45,135 nt of DNA from Pseudocoprococcus catus. Lineage in GTDB: Bacteria > Bacillota > Clostridia > Lachnospirales > Lachnospiraceae. This document shows positions 17,175 through 25,026 of the stretch, piece by piece (within the stretch, counting starts at the first letter, position 1; each line of letters starts with the position of its first letter). The stretch covers positions 1-45,135 of the forward strand of contig NZ_JAAXCM010000018.1 of the NCBI RefSeq assembly GCF_019734885.1, written 5' to 3'. Under the pieces are notes generated by a model that searched no databases, was not told the DNA's origin, and saw only the letters and a program-made list of their open reading frames with translations. Made by a program: the position numbers and the translations under genes.

Positions 17175-17867
17175 ATGAAGCAGATTTTAATTGTCGAGGA
17201 CGACAGTTTTTTGAATAAGATGTTGGCTTATAACCTGACCGCAGATGGCTATGGCGTGACTTCTGCCCTAAACGCCAGAACCGCAGCCGATGCCATCCGC
17301 CAACGGGAGTTTGATTTAGTTCTGCTGGACGTCAACCTGCCGGACGGCAACGGTTTTGAACTGTGCAGGCTAATAAAGCCCCAGCACCCGGACACTATTG
17401 TAATTTTCCTGACCGCCAACGATCAGGAGAGCGACCAGATACGGGGCTATGAGGTGGGCGCGGTGGACTACATCACAAAGCCCTTTGTGATCGGAGCCTT
17501 GCAGCGGAAAATCAAAGCCATGTTCGCCATGCTGGAACACCACAAACCGGCCAAGGACATTTACGACGACGGGCGGCTGTTTCTGGACTTCTCGGAGCAG
17601 ACGGCTTCCCTAAACGGCAAGCCCCTGACCCTATCCCCGATGGAGTACAAAATGCTGAACCTGTTCCGCAAAAATCCCCGGCAAGTGCTGACCCGTGGGC
17701 AGCTTTTGGAAAAGCTGTGGGATATAGACGAGAGGTTTGTGGACGAACACACCCTGACAACCTCCATCAGCCGGATTCGTAGCAAGATTGAATCCGACGG
17801 CGGCGCACCCTACATCAAGACCGTTTACGGCATGGGCTATCAATGGACGGGAGGCGAGGCAAAATGA
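17175..17867 (+). CDS. OmpR-family response regulator (VanR/BceR-like)
   Basis: A 230-residue response regulator: receiver domain at residues 3-115 with the phosphate acceptor Asp52 (LLDVNLPDG), acidic pocket E8-D9-D10, and Lys102 (ITKPF); winged-helix DNA-binding domain at residues 130-228 (PLTLSPMEYKMLNLF, TTSISRIRSKIE). ATG 17175 follows GTGAGGAT; the longer upstream frame has no ribosome site. It overlaps the kinase gene by ATGA. With the kinase it likely senses cell-wall-active peptides and switches on the ABC transporter and carboxypeptidase, which carry matching operators. Confidence 0.9.
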   Translation: MKQILIVEDDSFLNKMLAYNLTADGYGVTSALNARTAADAIRQREFDLVLLDVNLPDGNGFELCRLIKPQHPDTIVIFLTANDQESDQIRGYEVGAVDYITKPFVIGALQRKIKAMFAMLEHHKPAKDIYDDGRLFLDFSEQTASLNGKPLTLSPMEYKMLNLFRKNPRQVLTRGQLLEKLWDIDERFVDEHTLTTSISRIRSKIESDGGAPYIKTVYGMGYQWTGGEAK

Positions 17868-18895
17868 AGTTTCAAAACCTATCGGTAAAGCGGCTGTTTG
17901 GCCGGGTGGCAATCGGACTTGTCCTCTCCATGTCCGGGATCAGCATAGCCCTGTTTTTTGTGACGAAACAGACGGCGGTTCTGCTGACGGGCGGGGCGTT
18001 GCTGCTGTGCGCCCTTGTGGGGATTTTTGTACTGACGCAGGCGTTTGGAAAGCGGCTGTCGCAGTTTACCGCTGACCTGTGCCAGACCTTAGACCACATG
18101 ATCGCCGGAAATGAAGTGCCCCAGCGCCGGTCGGACAGCGAAACCCAGCTTGCCAGAATCGGACACCGGCTGGCAAGGCTTTACCAGATCATGCAGGAGA
18201 ACCGCCGCCGGGTGGACGAGGAACGGCAGGAGTTACAGACCCTTGTATCGGATATTTCCCATCAGGTGAAAACGCCGGTAAGCAATCTGAAAATGGCGAC
18301 GGACACGCTGCTGGAAAAGCCTATGACGGAGGCGGAGCGTACCGACTTTATCCGTGGAATCCGCAGCCAAACGGATAAGCTGGACTTTCTCTTTCAGGCC
18401 CTTGTGAAAACCTCCCGGCTGGAAACGGGCGTGATCCAGTTGGATAAGAAACCGGGCCGCCTCTTTGATACCGTGGCGCAGGCCATGAGCGGAATTGTGT
18501 ATGCAGCAGAGAAAAAAGAAATCGCCGTGGCTGTGGACTGCCCGGAGGATTTGACCTTTTCCCATGACAGCAAGTGGACATCCGAAGCCCTCTTTAACCT
18601 GCTGGACAATGCGGTGAAGTACACCCCGGTAGGCGGGAGAATCACGGTATCGGTGGTGCTGTGGGAAATGTATGCGGAGATCAAAGTAGCCGATACCGGC
18701 AAGGGCATTTCCGAAAGCAATCAGGCCGCCATCTTCCGGCGCTTCTATCGGGAGGAAGAAGTACACGATGAGCCAGGCGTGGGCATTGGTCTGTATCTGG
18801 CCCGCGAGATCGTAACGCGGCAGGGCGGCTATATCAAAGTGGTTTCGGAGCCGGGGAAAGGTTCAAAATTTTCTATCATGCTTCCTGTAAAATAG
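17864..18895 (+). CDS. Sensor histidine kinase
   Basis: A 343-residue membrane kinase with two adjacent N-terminal helices (residues 14-34 and 38-60) and almost no extracellular loop, the pattern of intramembrane-sensing BceS-like kinases, which detect peptides through their ABC transporter. The phosphorylated His133 is in DISHQVKTP, the N box is NLLDNAVKYTP, and the G boxes are VADTGKGIS and GVGIGLYLAREI. The ATG overlaps the response regulator stop. The intramembrane type is inference from the short loop. A stretch of 177 bases with an operator separates it from the transporter genes. Confidence 0.9.
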   Translation: MKFQNLSVKRLFGRVAIGLVLSMSGISIALFFVTKQTAVLLTGGALLLCALVGIFVLTQAFGKRLSQFTADLCQTLDHMIAGNEVPQRRSDSETQLARIGHRLARLYQIMQENRRRVDEERQELQTLVSDISHQVKTPVSNLKMATDTLLEKPMTEAERTDFIRGIRSQTDKLDFLFQALVKTSRLETGVIQLDKKPGRLFDTVAQAMSGIVYAAEKKEIAVAVDCPEDLTFSHDSKWTSEALFNLLDNAVKYTPVGGRITVSVVLWEMYAEIKVADTGKGISESNQAAIFRRFYREEEVHDEPGVGIGLYLAREIVTRQGGYIKVVSEPGKGSKFSIMLPVK

Positions 18896-18939
18896 AACGC
18901 GGTGGACGGCCATTTCCGGCTGCCCGCCGTAAATTTTTT

Positions 18940-19030
18940 TGAAATGTCCGAGCGTTGTAACATTTCACCCCGATTTTCAATGAAATTTTTTGGCCGCTGT
19001 AACATTTCGCGGACATTTGGGTTTCACAAT
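18940..19030 (+). promoter_or_regulatory. Operator and promoter of the ABC transporter genes
   Basis: This gap has two operator parts. The first, 18940-18978, starts TGAAATGTCCGAGCGTTG and is 35/39 identical to 23019-23057. The second, near 18997-19017, reads TGTAACATTTCGCGGACATT and matches the operator at 17115-17133. Nine bases after GCGGACA lies CACAAT (19025-19030), exactly where TATACT stands in the regulator promoter. A T-rich run is nearby. I infer direct activation by the response regulator. Confidence 0.65.
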
Positions 19031-19072
19031 ACCCTTATCAACAAACAGAAAGCCTTGAAAGGAGTTTTGAAT

Positions 19073-19738
19073 ATGAACATTTTACAGACTATCGACCTGA
19101 AAAAGTATTACGGCACAGAGCCGAACATCACCCGCGCCCTTGATGGCGTGAACTTCTCCGTGGAGGACGGCAAGTTTGTGGCCGTTGTGGGAACCTCTGG
19201 AAGTGGCAAGTCCACCCTGCTTAACATGATGGGCGGGCTGGATACCCCCACCAGCGGAACTGTGATCGTCCGGGGCGAAGAACTGGCAAAGAAGAACGAC
19301 GAACAGCTTACGATCTTCCGCCGCCGCAACATCGGTTTTATCTTCCAAAATTATAACCTTGTTCCTATTCTGAATGTATATGAGAACATTGTTCTGCCGG
19401 TCGCTCTGGATGGAGACATGGTAGACAAAAAGTTTCTATACGAGATCGTTCACCTGCTGGGGCTGGAAGATAAACTGAAAAATATGCCGAACAATCTTTC
19501 CGGCGGACAGCAGCAGCGTGTGGCGATTGCACGCGCCCTGATTACCAAACCGGCTATCGTGCTGGCCGACGAGCCGACCGGTAACCTTGACAGCAAGACC
19601 AGCGCCGAGGTGTTGGGGCTTATCAAGCGTACCAGTGCGGAGTTCAGGCAAACTGTTGTGATGATTACCCACAACAACGACATTGCCCGTCTTGCAGATC
19701 GGATTGTCCGCATTGAGGACGGCAGGATCGTGGAGTAA
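19073..19738 (+). CDS. ABC transporter ATPase (BceA/LolD-like)
   Basis: A 221-residue ATPase of the MacB/LolD type. Walker A is GTSGSGKST at residues 40-48, the signature is LSGGQQQR near residue 142, and Walker B is IVLADEPTGNLD. ATG 19073 follows AAAGGAGTTTTGAAT. With the FtsX-like permease encoded 14 bases downstream it forms a BceAB-type complex, which frees lipid II-bound peptide antibiotics from the membrane and also passes the signal to the kinase. The substrate cannot be read from the sequence. Confidence 0.9.
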   Translation: MNILQTIDLKKYYGTEPNITRALDGVNFSVEDGKFVAVVGTSGSGKSTLLNMMGGLDTPTSGTVIVRGEELAKKNDEQLTIFRRRNIGFIFQNYNLVPILNVYENIVLPVALDGDMVDKKFLYEIVHLLGLEDKLKNMPNNLSGGQQQRVAIARALITKPAIVLADEPTGNLDSKTSAEVLGLIKRTSAEFRQTVVMITHNNDIARLADRIVRIEDGRIVE

Positions 19739-19752
19739 GGAGGTGGCAAGTT

Positions 19753-22254
19753 ATGACATGGCCTTTTGAAAATGATACCAGTTTTATCGAGAAAAAGATT
19801 GCGAGCAGGAGTTTTCTCCGCGACAGAATGCGTAACCTCTTCGTTGTGACGGCGATTATCCTAACAACTGTTCTATTTACAGGGCTGTTTACACTTGGAG
19901 CAGGCATTACAGCGAGTACACAGCGGGCAAATTATATTTTGTCCGGCGGAGATGGACATGCCAGAATTATTGATATGAATGATTCCGAGTATGCTACGAT
20001 TAGCAGTCATTCTTTGATACGGGAAATAGCATACTGCCGTAAGCTGGCCGATAGCGTGGATAACGGACAACTCTCAAAGAGAGAAACACTTTTCTGGTAT
20101 TATGACGATGTTGGCATGAAGTACCAGTTTATTGAGCCAACCGTCGGACATAAACCCGTAGCAGAAAATGAAGTCATTGCAGATACCACAACATTGGAAC
20201 TGCTTGGCGTGCCGGAAAAAGTCGGAGCAGAACTATCTCTGGAGTTGACGATCCACGGTCAAAAAGTAACGCGAAATTTTATTCTCTCTGGTTGGTGGAA
20301 CAGTTATCCCGGCGTACAATATGGGACGATTGTTACCTCCCGCGCCTATATGGATGCACATGAGGATGAGTTGGTGAATACTTTCTCGCAGGATCATAAC
20401 GATACTGGCACAATCACCGGCATTATAAAGTTTGAAAACACAAAAAATGTGGAGAGAGATTTAGCAACGGTAATCGCAGACAGCGGTTATTCTTCCGATA
20501 CGGAAGCCCCAAACTATATCAATGCAGGTGTGAACCCTCTGTATTTGTCGTCAGAAAAGTCAACCGGAACCGGTACAATTCTCGCATTGATCTGTTTCTT
20601 GGCAGCATTTTTGCTTACAGGATACCTCATTATTTATAATATTTTTCAAATTTCTGTCCTGCGCGATCTGCATTTTTACGGACTGCTGAAAACCATCGGG
20701 ACGACAGATCGACAGATCCGTTCTATCCTAAGTAGGCAGGCTTGGATACTTTCTTTGATCGGTATTTCGATTGGATTGGGAGGGGGGTTCTTTATCGGTA
20801 AAGCACTCTTACCCCTGCTGATTGAGCAAACGAGTTTTTCCGCAGCTTATGCAACTGTATCCCCTAATCCACTTATCTTTGTAGCCGCGGCACTATTTGC
20901 ATTGCTTACAGTAAAGATCAGTATCCGAAAACCTGTGAAAATGGCAGCGAAAGTTTCTCCTGTTGAGGCGCTCAGATATACAGATTCCGATACCATTAAG
21001 AATGGTAAGAAAAAGAAAAGCATTCATTCTGGCAATTTGCAGAAAAGAATGGCATGGGAAAATCTGGGGCGAAATAAAAAGCGGACAATTCTGGTAATCC
21101 TCAGCCTTTCTTTGAGTATCGTTCTTACCAATACCGTTTTTAATTTTTCTAATAGCGTTGACCCGGAAAATGCAATTCAAAATATGCTTAATTTTGATTT
21201 TTGCATTGGTCAAAGCAGTCTGTTGGATTATTATCAGGTAGATGAAGCAAGCGCATTGAGTCAGAGCTTTATGCAAGCAGTTAAGCAGCAGGATGGATTT
21301 GACTATGGTGGTTGCGAATATGGATGCAAGGCGAGCTATACAAGTGAAACAACGAAGCAGGCATATAATCAACAGGAGGATGGTTCTTTTTCTACATACC
21401 TTTACGGCCTTGATTCGGTTCTGCTTTCGCGGGTGCAAGTGGTAGATGGGGAACTGGACATGGAAAAAATTGCATCGGGCAATTATGTTTTAGAGGGTGC
21501 CTATGTTAGTACCAGAGGTGAGCTGGATGAAAGCAGTCTCAATCATTCCGTTGGAGATCAAGTCCAAGTATCCTGCAATGGAATCGTGCGAGATTTCACA
21601 GTACTGGCTCATGTTGTAGCAAATGAAGCAAACACCTATGATTGGGTAGGTTCTTGCTTCTATCTTCCAAGCGAAATTTATGAAGATTTTACCGGCAACC
21701 ATTATGTCATGAGTTACAGTTTTGATGTTTTACAAGGCAAAGCCCCCGAAATTGATGCTTTTTTGAATGAGTACACAAGCAGTGTGGAACCCACTATGAC
21801 TTACAAATCCAAGAGTACAATCATGGCTGGTGTAACGGATATTCAAAATATAGTCGTGTCTATCGGTGGTACAATGGCATTTATTATTGGTCTTATCGGT
21901 GTGCTTAACTTTGCTAACACAATGTTGACCAGCATTTTCACTCGGCGCAGAGAATTTGCTACGCTCCAAAGCGTAGGGATGACGGGAAGGCAATTGCTGA
22001 AGATGCTTCGCCGGGAAGGCTGCGCCTATGTACTTTTGGCAACCGCTGTTGCCGTCCCGCTATCCTTGGTTGGGGATTTTCAAATTATTCGGCCAATCTG
22101 TAAGCAGATTTGGTTTCTGAATTTCAAACTGGAATTCTGGCCTATGCTGTTAATGCCTATACTGCTCCTTTTGTTCGGTTTGGCAATTCCATATATTGCA
22201 TACCGATTGATAAGTCGTCAAAGTATCACAGAGCGGTTAAAGGCAGGTGAATAA
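19753..22254 (+). CDS. FtsX-like ABC permease (BceB-type)
   Basis: An 833-residue permease with ten predicted membrane helices: one near residues 35-58, then three (about 275-400), and after a second soluble region three to four more near 700-820. Two extracellular domains (about residues 60-265 and 490-690) may bind the substrate; two copies of the FtsX core (residues 285-400 and 705-825) are visible. Its base composition is clearly more AT-rich than that of the kinase and of the ICE backbone, so this part of the cargo may have a separate origin. ATG 19753 follows TAAGGAGGTGG. It overlaps the carboxypeptidase region only if the GTG start of that gene is used. Confidence 0.85.
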   Translation: MTWPFENDTSFIEKKIASRSFLRDRMRNLFVVTAIILTTVLFTGLFTLGAGITASTQRANYILSGGDGHARIIDMNDSEYATISSHSLIREIAYCRKLADSVDNGQLSKRETLFWYYDDVGMKYQFIEPTVGHKPVAENEVIADTTTLELLGVPEKVGAELSLELTIHGQKVTRNFILSGWWNSYPGVQYGTIVTSRAYMDAHEDELVNTFSQDHNDTGTITGIIKFENTKNVERDLATVIADSGYSSDTEAPNYINAGVNPLYLSSEKSTGTGTILALICFLAAFLLTGYLIIYNIFQISVLRDLHFYGLLKTIGTTDRQIRSILSRQAWILSLIGISIGLGGGFFIGKALLPLLIEQTSFSAAYATVSPNPLIFVAAALFALLTVKISIRKPVKMAAKVSPVEALRYTDSDTIKNGKKKKSIHSGNLQKRMAWENLGRNKKRTILVILSLSLSIVLTNTVFNFSNSVDPENAIQNMLNFDFCIGQSSLLDYYQVDEASALSQSFMQAVKQQDGFDYGGCEYGCKASYTSETTKQAYNQQEDGSFSTYLYGLDSVLLSRVQVVDGELDMEKIASGNYVLEGAYVSTRGELDESSLNHSVGDQVQVSCNGIVRDFTVLAHVVANEANTYDWVGSCFYLPSEIYEDFTGNHYVMSYSFDVLQGKAPEIDAFLNEYTSSVEPTMTYKSKSTIMAGVTDIQNIVVSIGGTMAFIIGLIGVLNFANTMLTSIFTRRREFATLQSVGMTGRQLLKMLRREGCAYVLLATAVAVPLSLVGDFQIIRPICKQIWFLNFKLEFWPMLLMPILLLLFGLAIPYIAYRLISRQSITERLKAGE

Positions 22255-22258
22255 TCCA

Positions 22259-22963
22259 ATGCGGCAGAAAGCCAGAAAAAACCGCCGCCATGGGAAACGG
22301 ATAGTTCTTACCCTACTTGTCCTTATCCTCACGATTAGCGCAGTCCTAGCTGTGGCAAATCAGACTGTTTTACAGGATTTTTTACACTTTAATGCAAGCG
22401 TTGCCAGCATGGAGCATGGCTGGAACCTGATCCTTGTTAATGGGGAGTATAAGATACCGAAAGACTGGAAGGTAGAGCTTACGGAGCTATCAAACGGTCA
22501 GAGCGTGGATTCACGCATTTATCCGGATTTACAGCAGATGTTTGACGATATGCGTACCCAAGGAGTATATCCAGTCGTTGCCTCTGGTTATCGTACCGCA
22601 AAAAAGCAGCAAGAATTGATGGACGAGAAAGTGAACAGCTTTCTCGCACAGGGCTATTCAAAATCAGAGGCAAAATCAGAAGCAAAGAAATGGGTTGCCG
22701 GGGTCGGTTATAGTGAACATCAAACGGGTTTGGCTGTTGACATCAATGCAGACGGTGCGAATTCTTCTGGACAGCAGGTATATGCGTGGTTGGCTGATAA
22801 CGCATGGAAATATGGTTTTATTTTGCGATACCCGGAGGATAAAACAGAAATTACCAAGACGGATTATGAACCGTGGCATTACCGATATGTTGGGAAAGAA
22901 GCGGCCAAGGAAATTTATGAAAGTGGCCTTTGCCTGGAAGAATATATCGGTATGATGAACTGA
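22259..22963 (+). CDS. VanY-type D,D-carboxypeptidase
   Basis: A 234-residue membrane-anchored D-Ala-D-Ala carboxypeptidase (N-terminal helix about residues 16-35) that removes the last D-alanine of peptidoglycan stem peptides, so lowering targets for glycopeptides or similar peptides. The M15-family motifs are all present: SGYRT (Arg112), SEHQTGLAVDI (zinc ligands His154 and Asp161) and EPWHYRYV (Glu204 catalytic, His207 zinc ligand). ATG 22259 was chosen since AGGTG lies 9 bases upstream; GTG at 22247 is possible and would overlap the permease by 8 bases. The protein closes the cargo operon. VanY alone gives little vancomycin resistance without VanHAX, and these are absent here. Confidence 0.88.
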   Translation: MRQKARKNRRHGKRIVLTLLVLILTISAVLAVANQTVLQDFLHFNASVASMEHGWNLILVNGEYKIPKDWKVELTELSNGQSVDSRIYPDLQQMFDDMRTQGVYPVVASGYRTAKKQQELMDEKVNSFLAQGYSKSEAKSEAKKWVAGVGYSEHQTGLAVDINADGANSSGQQVYAWLADNAWKYGFILRYPEDKTEITKTDYEPWHYRYVGKEAAKEIYESGLCLEEYIGMMN

Positions 22964-22968
22964 GTAAC

Positions 22969-23007
22969 GATGGCGGGGAAAGCGTGATACGCCCCGCTAT
23001 CATTTTT
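22969..23007 (+). terminator. Terminator of the cargo operon
   Basis: A ten-base stem GATGGCGGGG/CCCCGCTATC (22969-22978 with 22992-23001, one G-U pair) begins six bases after the vanY stop and is followed by TTTTT. Confidence 0.85.
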
Positions 23008-23018
23008 GAAAAATAGAT

Positions 23019-23112
23019 TGAAATGTCCGAGCTTTGTAACAATTCAGCCTGATTTTCTGTCGAACGCAAAGTTACCTCGGACATTTGTGTAACATTTGAA
23101 TTGTATTATAAT
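23019..23112 (+). promoter_or_regulatory. Third operator copy with promoter for a short transcript
   Basis: Bases 23019-23057 are 35/39 identical to the first operator before the transporter genes (18940-18978). An inverted TGTCCGAG/CTCGGACA pair (about 23024-23031 and 23076-23083) follows. Right after it come TTGTGT (23085-23090), a 16-base spacer, and TATAAT (23107-23112), a near-consensus promoter pointing away from the cargo operon. No gene follows for 500 bases; a short RNA does. Confidence 0.65.
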
Positions 23113-23118
23113 TCTCAG

Positions 23119-23320
23119 AAAGACGAATAGTTTGTTATTAAACTGCCGGGCGACGGCAAAAGAAAAAAGCCGCCGTACAGCAGTCCTATCAACACGCCTA
23201 TATGAAACGGCGGCTTTGAACTTCAGAGCCGCCGTTTCTTTGCGCTTGCACAAACCAATGACGACTTGCAGGGACACGGTAGCCGATTGGAGGTTAATTT
23301 ACCGTGTCCTTCTTTTTATT
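23119..23320 (+). ncRNA. Candidate regulated small RNA
   Basis: From the promoter at 23085-23112 the transcript would start near 23119 and stop at the terminator at 23272-23320, giving about 200 bases without a good gene. Three segments can pair in two exclusive ways: AAAGCCGCCGT (23166-23176), AAACGGCGGCTTT (23205-23217) and AGCCGCCGTTT (23227-23237); the middle one can pair with either neighbour over 11 bases. A five-codon frame MKRRL lies in the middle segment (23203-23220), without a ribosome site. The call is from structure and promoter only; I know no family. Confidence 0.5.
23272..23320 (+). terminator. Terminator of the short transcript
   Basis: A perfect ten-base stem GGACACGGTA/TACCGTGTCC (23272-23281 with 23300-23309) is followed by TTCTTTTTATTT. 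Confidence 0.85.
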
Positions 23321-23622
23321 TCGCAGTATCCATGATCTGCACCAGCTAAAAAAAGCGTAGCCCCTCCATCGGAGCAGTCCGGCTTTGGATATGAACTATA
23401 CCATGTAAGCAATCATCTTTATAAAACATTTCTGCGCCCAGCAGGTCCGTTGCGACTTGCTGGGCGCTTTTTGCTGTTTTCTGAGGACAAGCCCGCCTCG
23501 AAAAAAATTTTCAAGAAATTTTCAAAAAGGAGGCTTTTAGCGGGTAGCGAGCGGCTTTGCGTTCGCCTTGTTAGCGGAAAGGGAGAAACCCACCTCATTC
23601 CCCCAGGAAAGGGGGTGAAAAG
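23321..23622 (+). other. Non-coding leader before sigma-like gene, with terminator
   Basis: There is no gene in these 300 bases. A strong terminator lies at 23434-23472: GCGCCCAGC/GCTGGGCGC (23434-23442 with 23459-23467), an inner GTC/GAC pair, and TTTTT after it. AT-rich runs follow at 23495-23530. The last 25 bases hold the ribosome-binding site AAAGGGGGTG of the sigma-like gene. The terminator placed before the gene, without one after it, could be an attenuator of the regulator and integrase genes. Confidence 0.55.
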
Positions 23623-24057
23623 ATGGATATGATCCCCCGCAATGACTATGGCGAGCGGTGCCAGTTCGATGCTTACTGCAAGCTGGTACTGTACCATGAG
23701 GCAATCGACTACCTCCGGGAAATGCAGAGGCGCCGTGACAGGGAACTGTCATTCAGCGACCTTCCGCAAATGGAGATGGACAAGCTCTGCGTTGTAGATC
23801 ATTACCCCAGTGACAGATTTACATTCTCGTCCCACGGGTATGACCTGCATATCGAAAACGAGCTTGTGGCTGACGCCTTTGCCGGTTTGTCCGTTCAGGA
23901 GCAGAGTATTTTGATCCTGCATTTTGTTCTGGACCTGCCGGATCAGGAGGTTGGCCGCCTTGTTGGAATGTCTCGCAGCGCCGTTCAGCGGCGAAGGGCA
24001 AAATCATTGACCGAGCTGCGGATCAAGTTGGCCGCACTCATGCCGAAGGGAGGTTGA
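23623..24057 (+). CDS. Sigma-70-like ICE regulator (region 4 HTH)
   Basis: A 144-residue protein whose C-terminal 60 residues have the sigma region 4 fold: FAGLSVQEQSILILHFVLDL, then EVGRLVGMSRSAVQRRRAKSL, the DNA-recognising helix-turn-helix. This kind of short sigma-like protein stands next to an Orf8-like gene in Tn916 and Tn1549 elements and is thought to control transfer or excision genes. ATG 23623 follows AAAGGGGGTGAAAAG. The next gene begins four bases after its stop. Confidence 0.8.
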   Translation: MDMIPRNDYGERCQFDAYCKLVLYHEAIDYLREMQRRRDRELSFSDLPQMEMDKLCVVDHYPSDRFTFSSHGYDLHIENELVADAFAGLSVQEQSILILHFVLDLPDQEVGRLVGMSRSAVQRRRAKSLTELRIKLAALMPKGG

Positions 24058-24061
24058 AGGT

Positions 24062-24298
24062 ATGAAGAACCCCACTTACAAGGGCAAGGAGCTTCTTCCT
24101 CTTTCGGTGATTGACGCCGCCCGTGACGGGGACTCTCAGGCTGTGGATCAGGTACTCCGGTATTATGAGGGCTATATCAATAAGCTCTGCACCCGGACGC
24201 TTTACGATCCTGACGGCCAGCCCCATGTTCGGGTGGACGAGTACATGAAACGCCGATTGGAGATCAAGCTCATTCATTCCATTGTCAGCATGAGCTGA
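24062..24298 (+). CDS. Helix-turn-helix ICE protein (Tn916 Orf8-like)
   Basis: A 78-residue protein resembling the helix-turn-helix proteins that follow the sigma-like gene in Tn916-type elements. ELLPLSVIDAARDGDSQAVD and the motif YYEGYINKLCTR are like sigma region 2 in pattern (a helical bundle with conserved Tyr residues). It is probably translated with the sigma-like gene (four-base gap; GGGAGGTTGAAGGT is the ribosome site). The pair may work as a split sigma factor. The function is inferred from the family place only. Confidence 0.7.
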   Translation: MKNPTYKGKELLPLSVIDAARDGDSQAVDQVLRYYEGYINKLCTRTLYDPDGQPHVRVDEYMKRRLEIKLIHSIVSMS

Positions 24299-24384
24299 CA
24301 AGCCCGGTCTGAAAGCGAAAACAGCTTACCCTTTCCCTGTTTCTCTCTTTCGTGACCGGAGGCAGCACCTTGACAAAGAAAGCC

Positions 24385-24660
24385 CGTTGGGAGGCCAACG
24401 CCGCAGTATAAGGCAAACGGATACATTCCTGTCTGTGTCGAGCCATACGGCCGGTGCGCCACGACCTCCCGCGGGAGCGAGCGATTCATAACGGGCCGCA
24501 AAGCAAGCGTGGCAGCTTGTAGGCGATGACACACGGGCAGGGTCAAAGATACTCGCGCATTGAACGCCCACAAAGCATTGTGCGCCGCACCCATCAGCAT
24601 GGGCCGGGGTTAGACTCCCGTGGAGCTGTGCCAGCAGCCGTCCGTAAGCCTACTTTTCTT
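24385..24660 (+). ncRNA. Strongly folded non-coding RNA candidate upstream of excisionase
   Basis: The 500 bases from 24299 to 24799 have no gene but many perfect stems. CGTTGG/CCAACG is at 24385-24400, and CTCCCG/CGGGAG at 24466-24477. A domain closed by GTAGGC/GCCTAC (24519-24524 with 24648-24653) holds four hairpins in a row: CACAA/TTGTG (24569-24582), CCCAT/ATGGG (24590-24603), CGGG/CCCG (24605-24620) and GCTG/CAGC (24625-24635). The T-rich run TTTTCTTTTTT follows the closing stem at once, like a terminator. I do not know the family. Confidence 0.5.
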
Positions 24661-24664
24661 TTTT

Positions 24665-24776
24665 GAAAGTTTATGGATAGATCGTAAACTTTTCAATTAG
24701 CAGCAGACAAACATGGAGCAGCACGGTAAAATGATGGTGGAAGTTATATTACCCACACATATTCGTGCTGTTCCTT
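24665..24776 (+). promoter_or_regulatory. Inverted repeats before excisionase gene
   Basis: AAAGTTTA/TAAACTTT (24666-24673 with 24685-24692) is followed by AATTAGCA at 24695-24702, which resembles the three repeats after the integrase gene. A second long stem, GGAGCAGCACG/CGTGCTGTTCC (about 24715-24775, one G-U pair), comes next. These may be sites for excisionase or integrase, or a switch in the leader of the xis transcript; function is inferred. Confidence 0.4.
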
Positions 24777-24799
24777 TTCATAACTGAAAGGGGGTTCTC

Positions 24800-25006
24800 A
24801 TGTCTCAAACATGGAACGGCACGAAGAAAGAAACCCCTGAAAGAAGGACGTATACGGTTGACGATATTGCTCAAATTCTGGGCATCGGAAGAACTTCCGC
24901 ATATATCCTTGTAAAAGAAGGGCACTTCAAAATCGTGCGAATTGGTAACGCCATACGCATTTCCAAGCGGTCATTTGACGAGTGGCTTGACTCCCTCGAC
25001 CTGTGA
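24800..25006 (+). CDS. xis: Excisionase-type helix-turn-helix protein
   Basis: A 68-residue protein of the winged-helix excisionase/HTH_17 type: YTVDDIAQILGIGRTSAYILVKE is the recognition unit and IRISKRSFDEWLD the wing. It sits 20 bases before the integrase gene, as Xis does in Tn916-type elements, where it bends the attachment DNA and directs integrase to excise. ATG 24800 follows GAAAGGGGGTTCTC. Charged N-terminal 15 residues precede the domain. Confidence 0.88.
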   Translation: MSQTWNGTKKETPERRTYTVDDIAQILGIGRTSAYILVKEGHFKIVRIGNAIRISKRSFDEWLDSLDL

Positions 25007-25026
25007 TCCAAGAAAGGAAGAACGAT

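Noticed and set aside
17843-18075. Out-of-frame open stretch at the start of the kinase gene
   Set aside because: It overlaps the kinase start fully and shows no codon bias of a real gene.
23096-23335. Plus-strand open frame of 79 codons over the small RNA candidate
   Set aside because: It covers the hairpin segments and terminator, starts before the inferred transcript start, and has no ribosome site.
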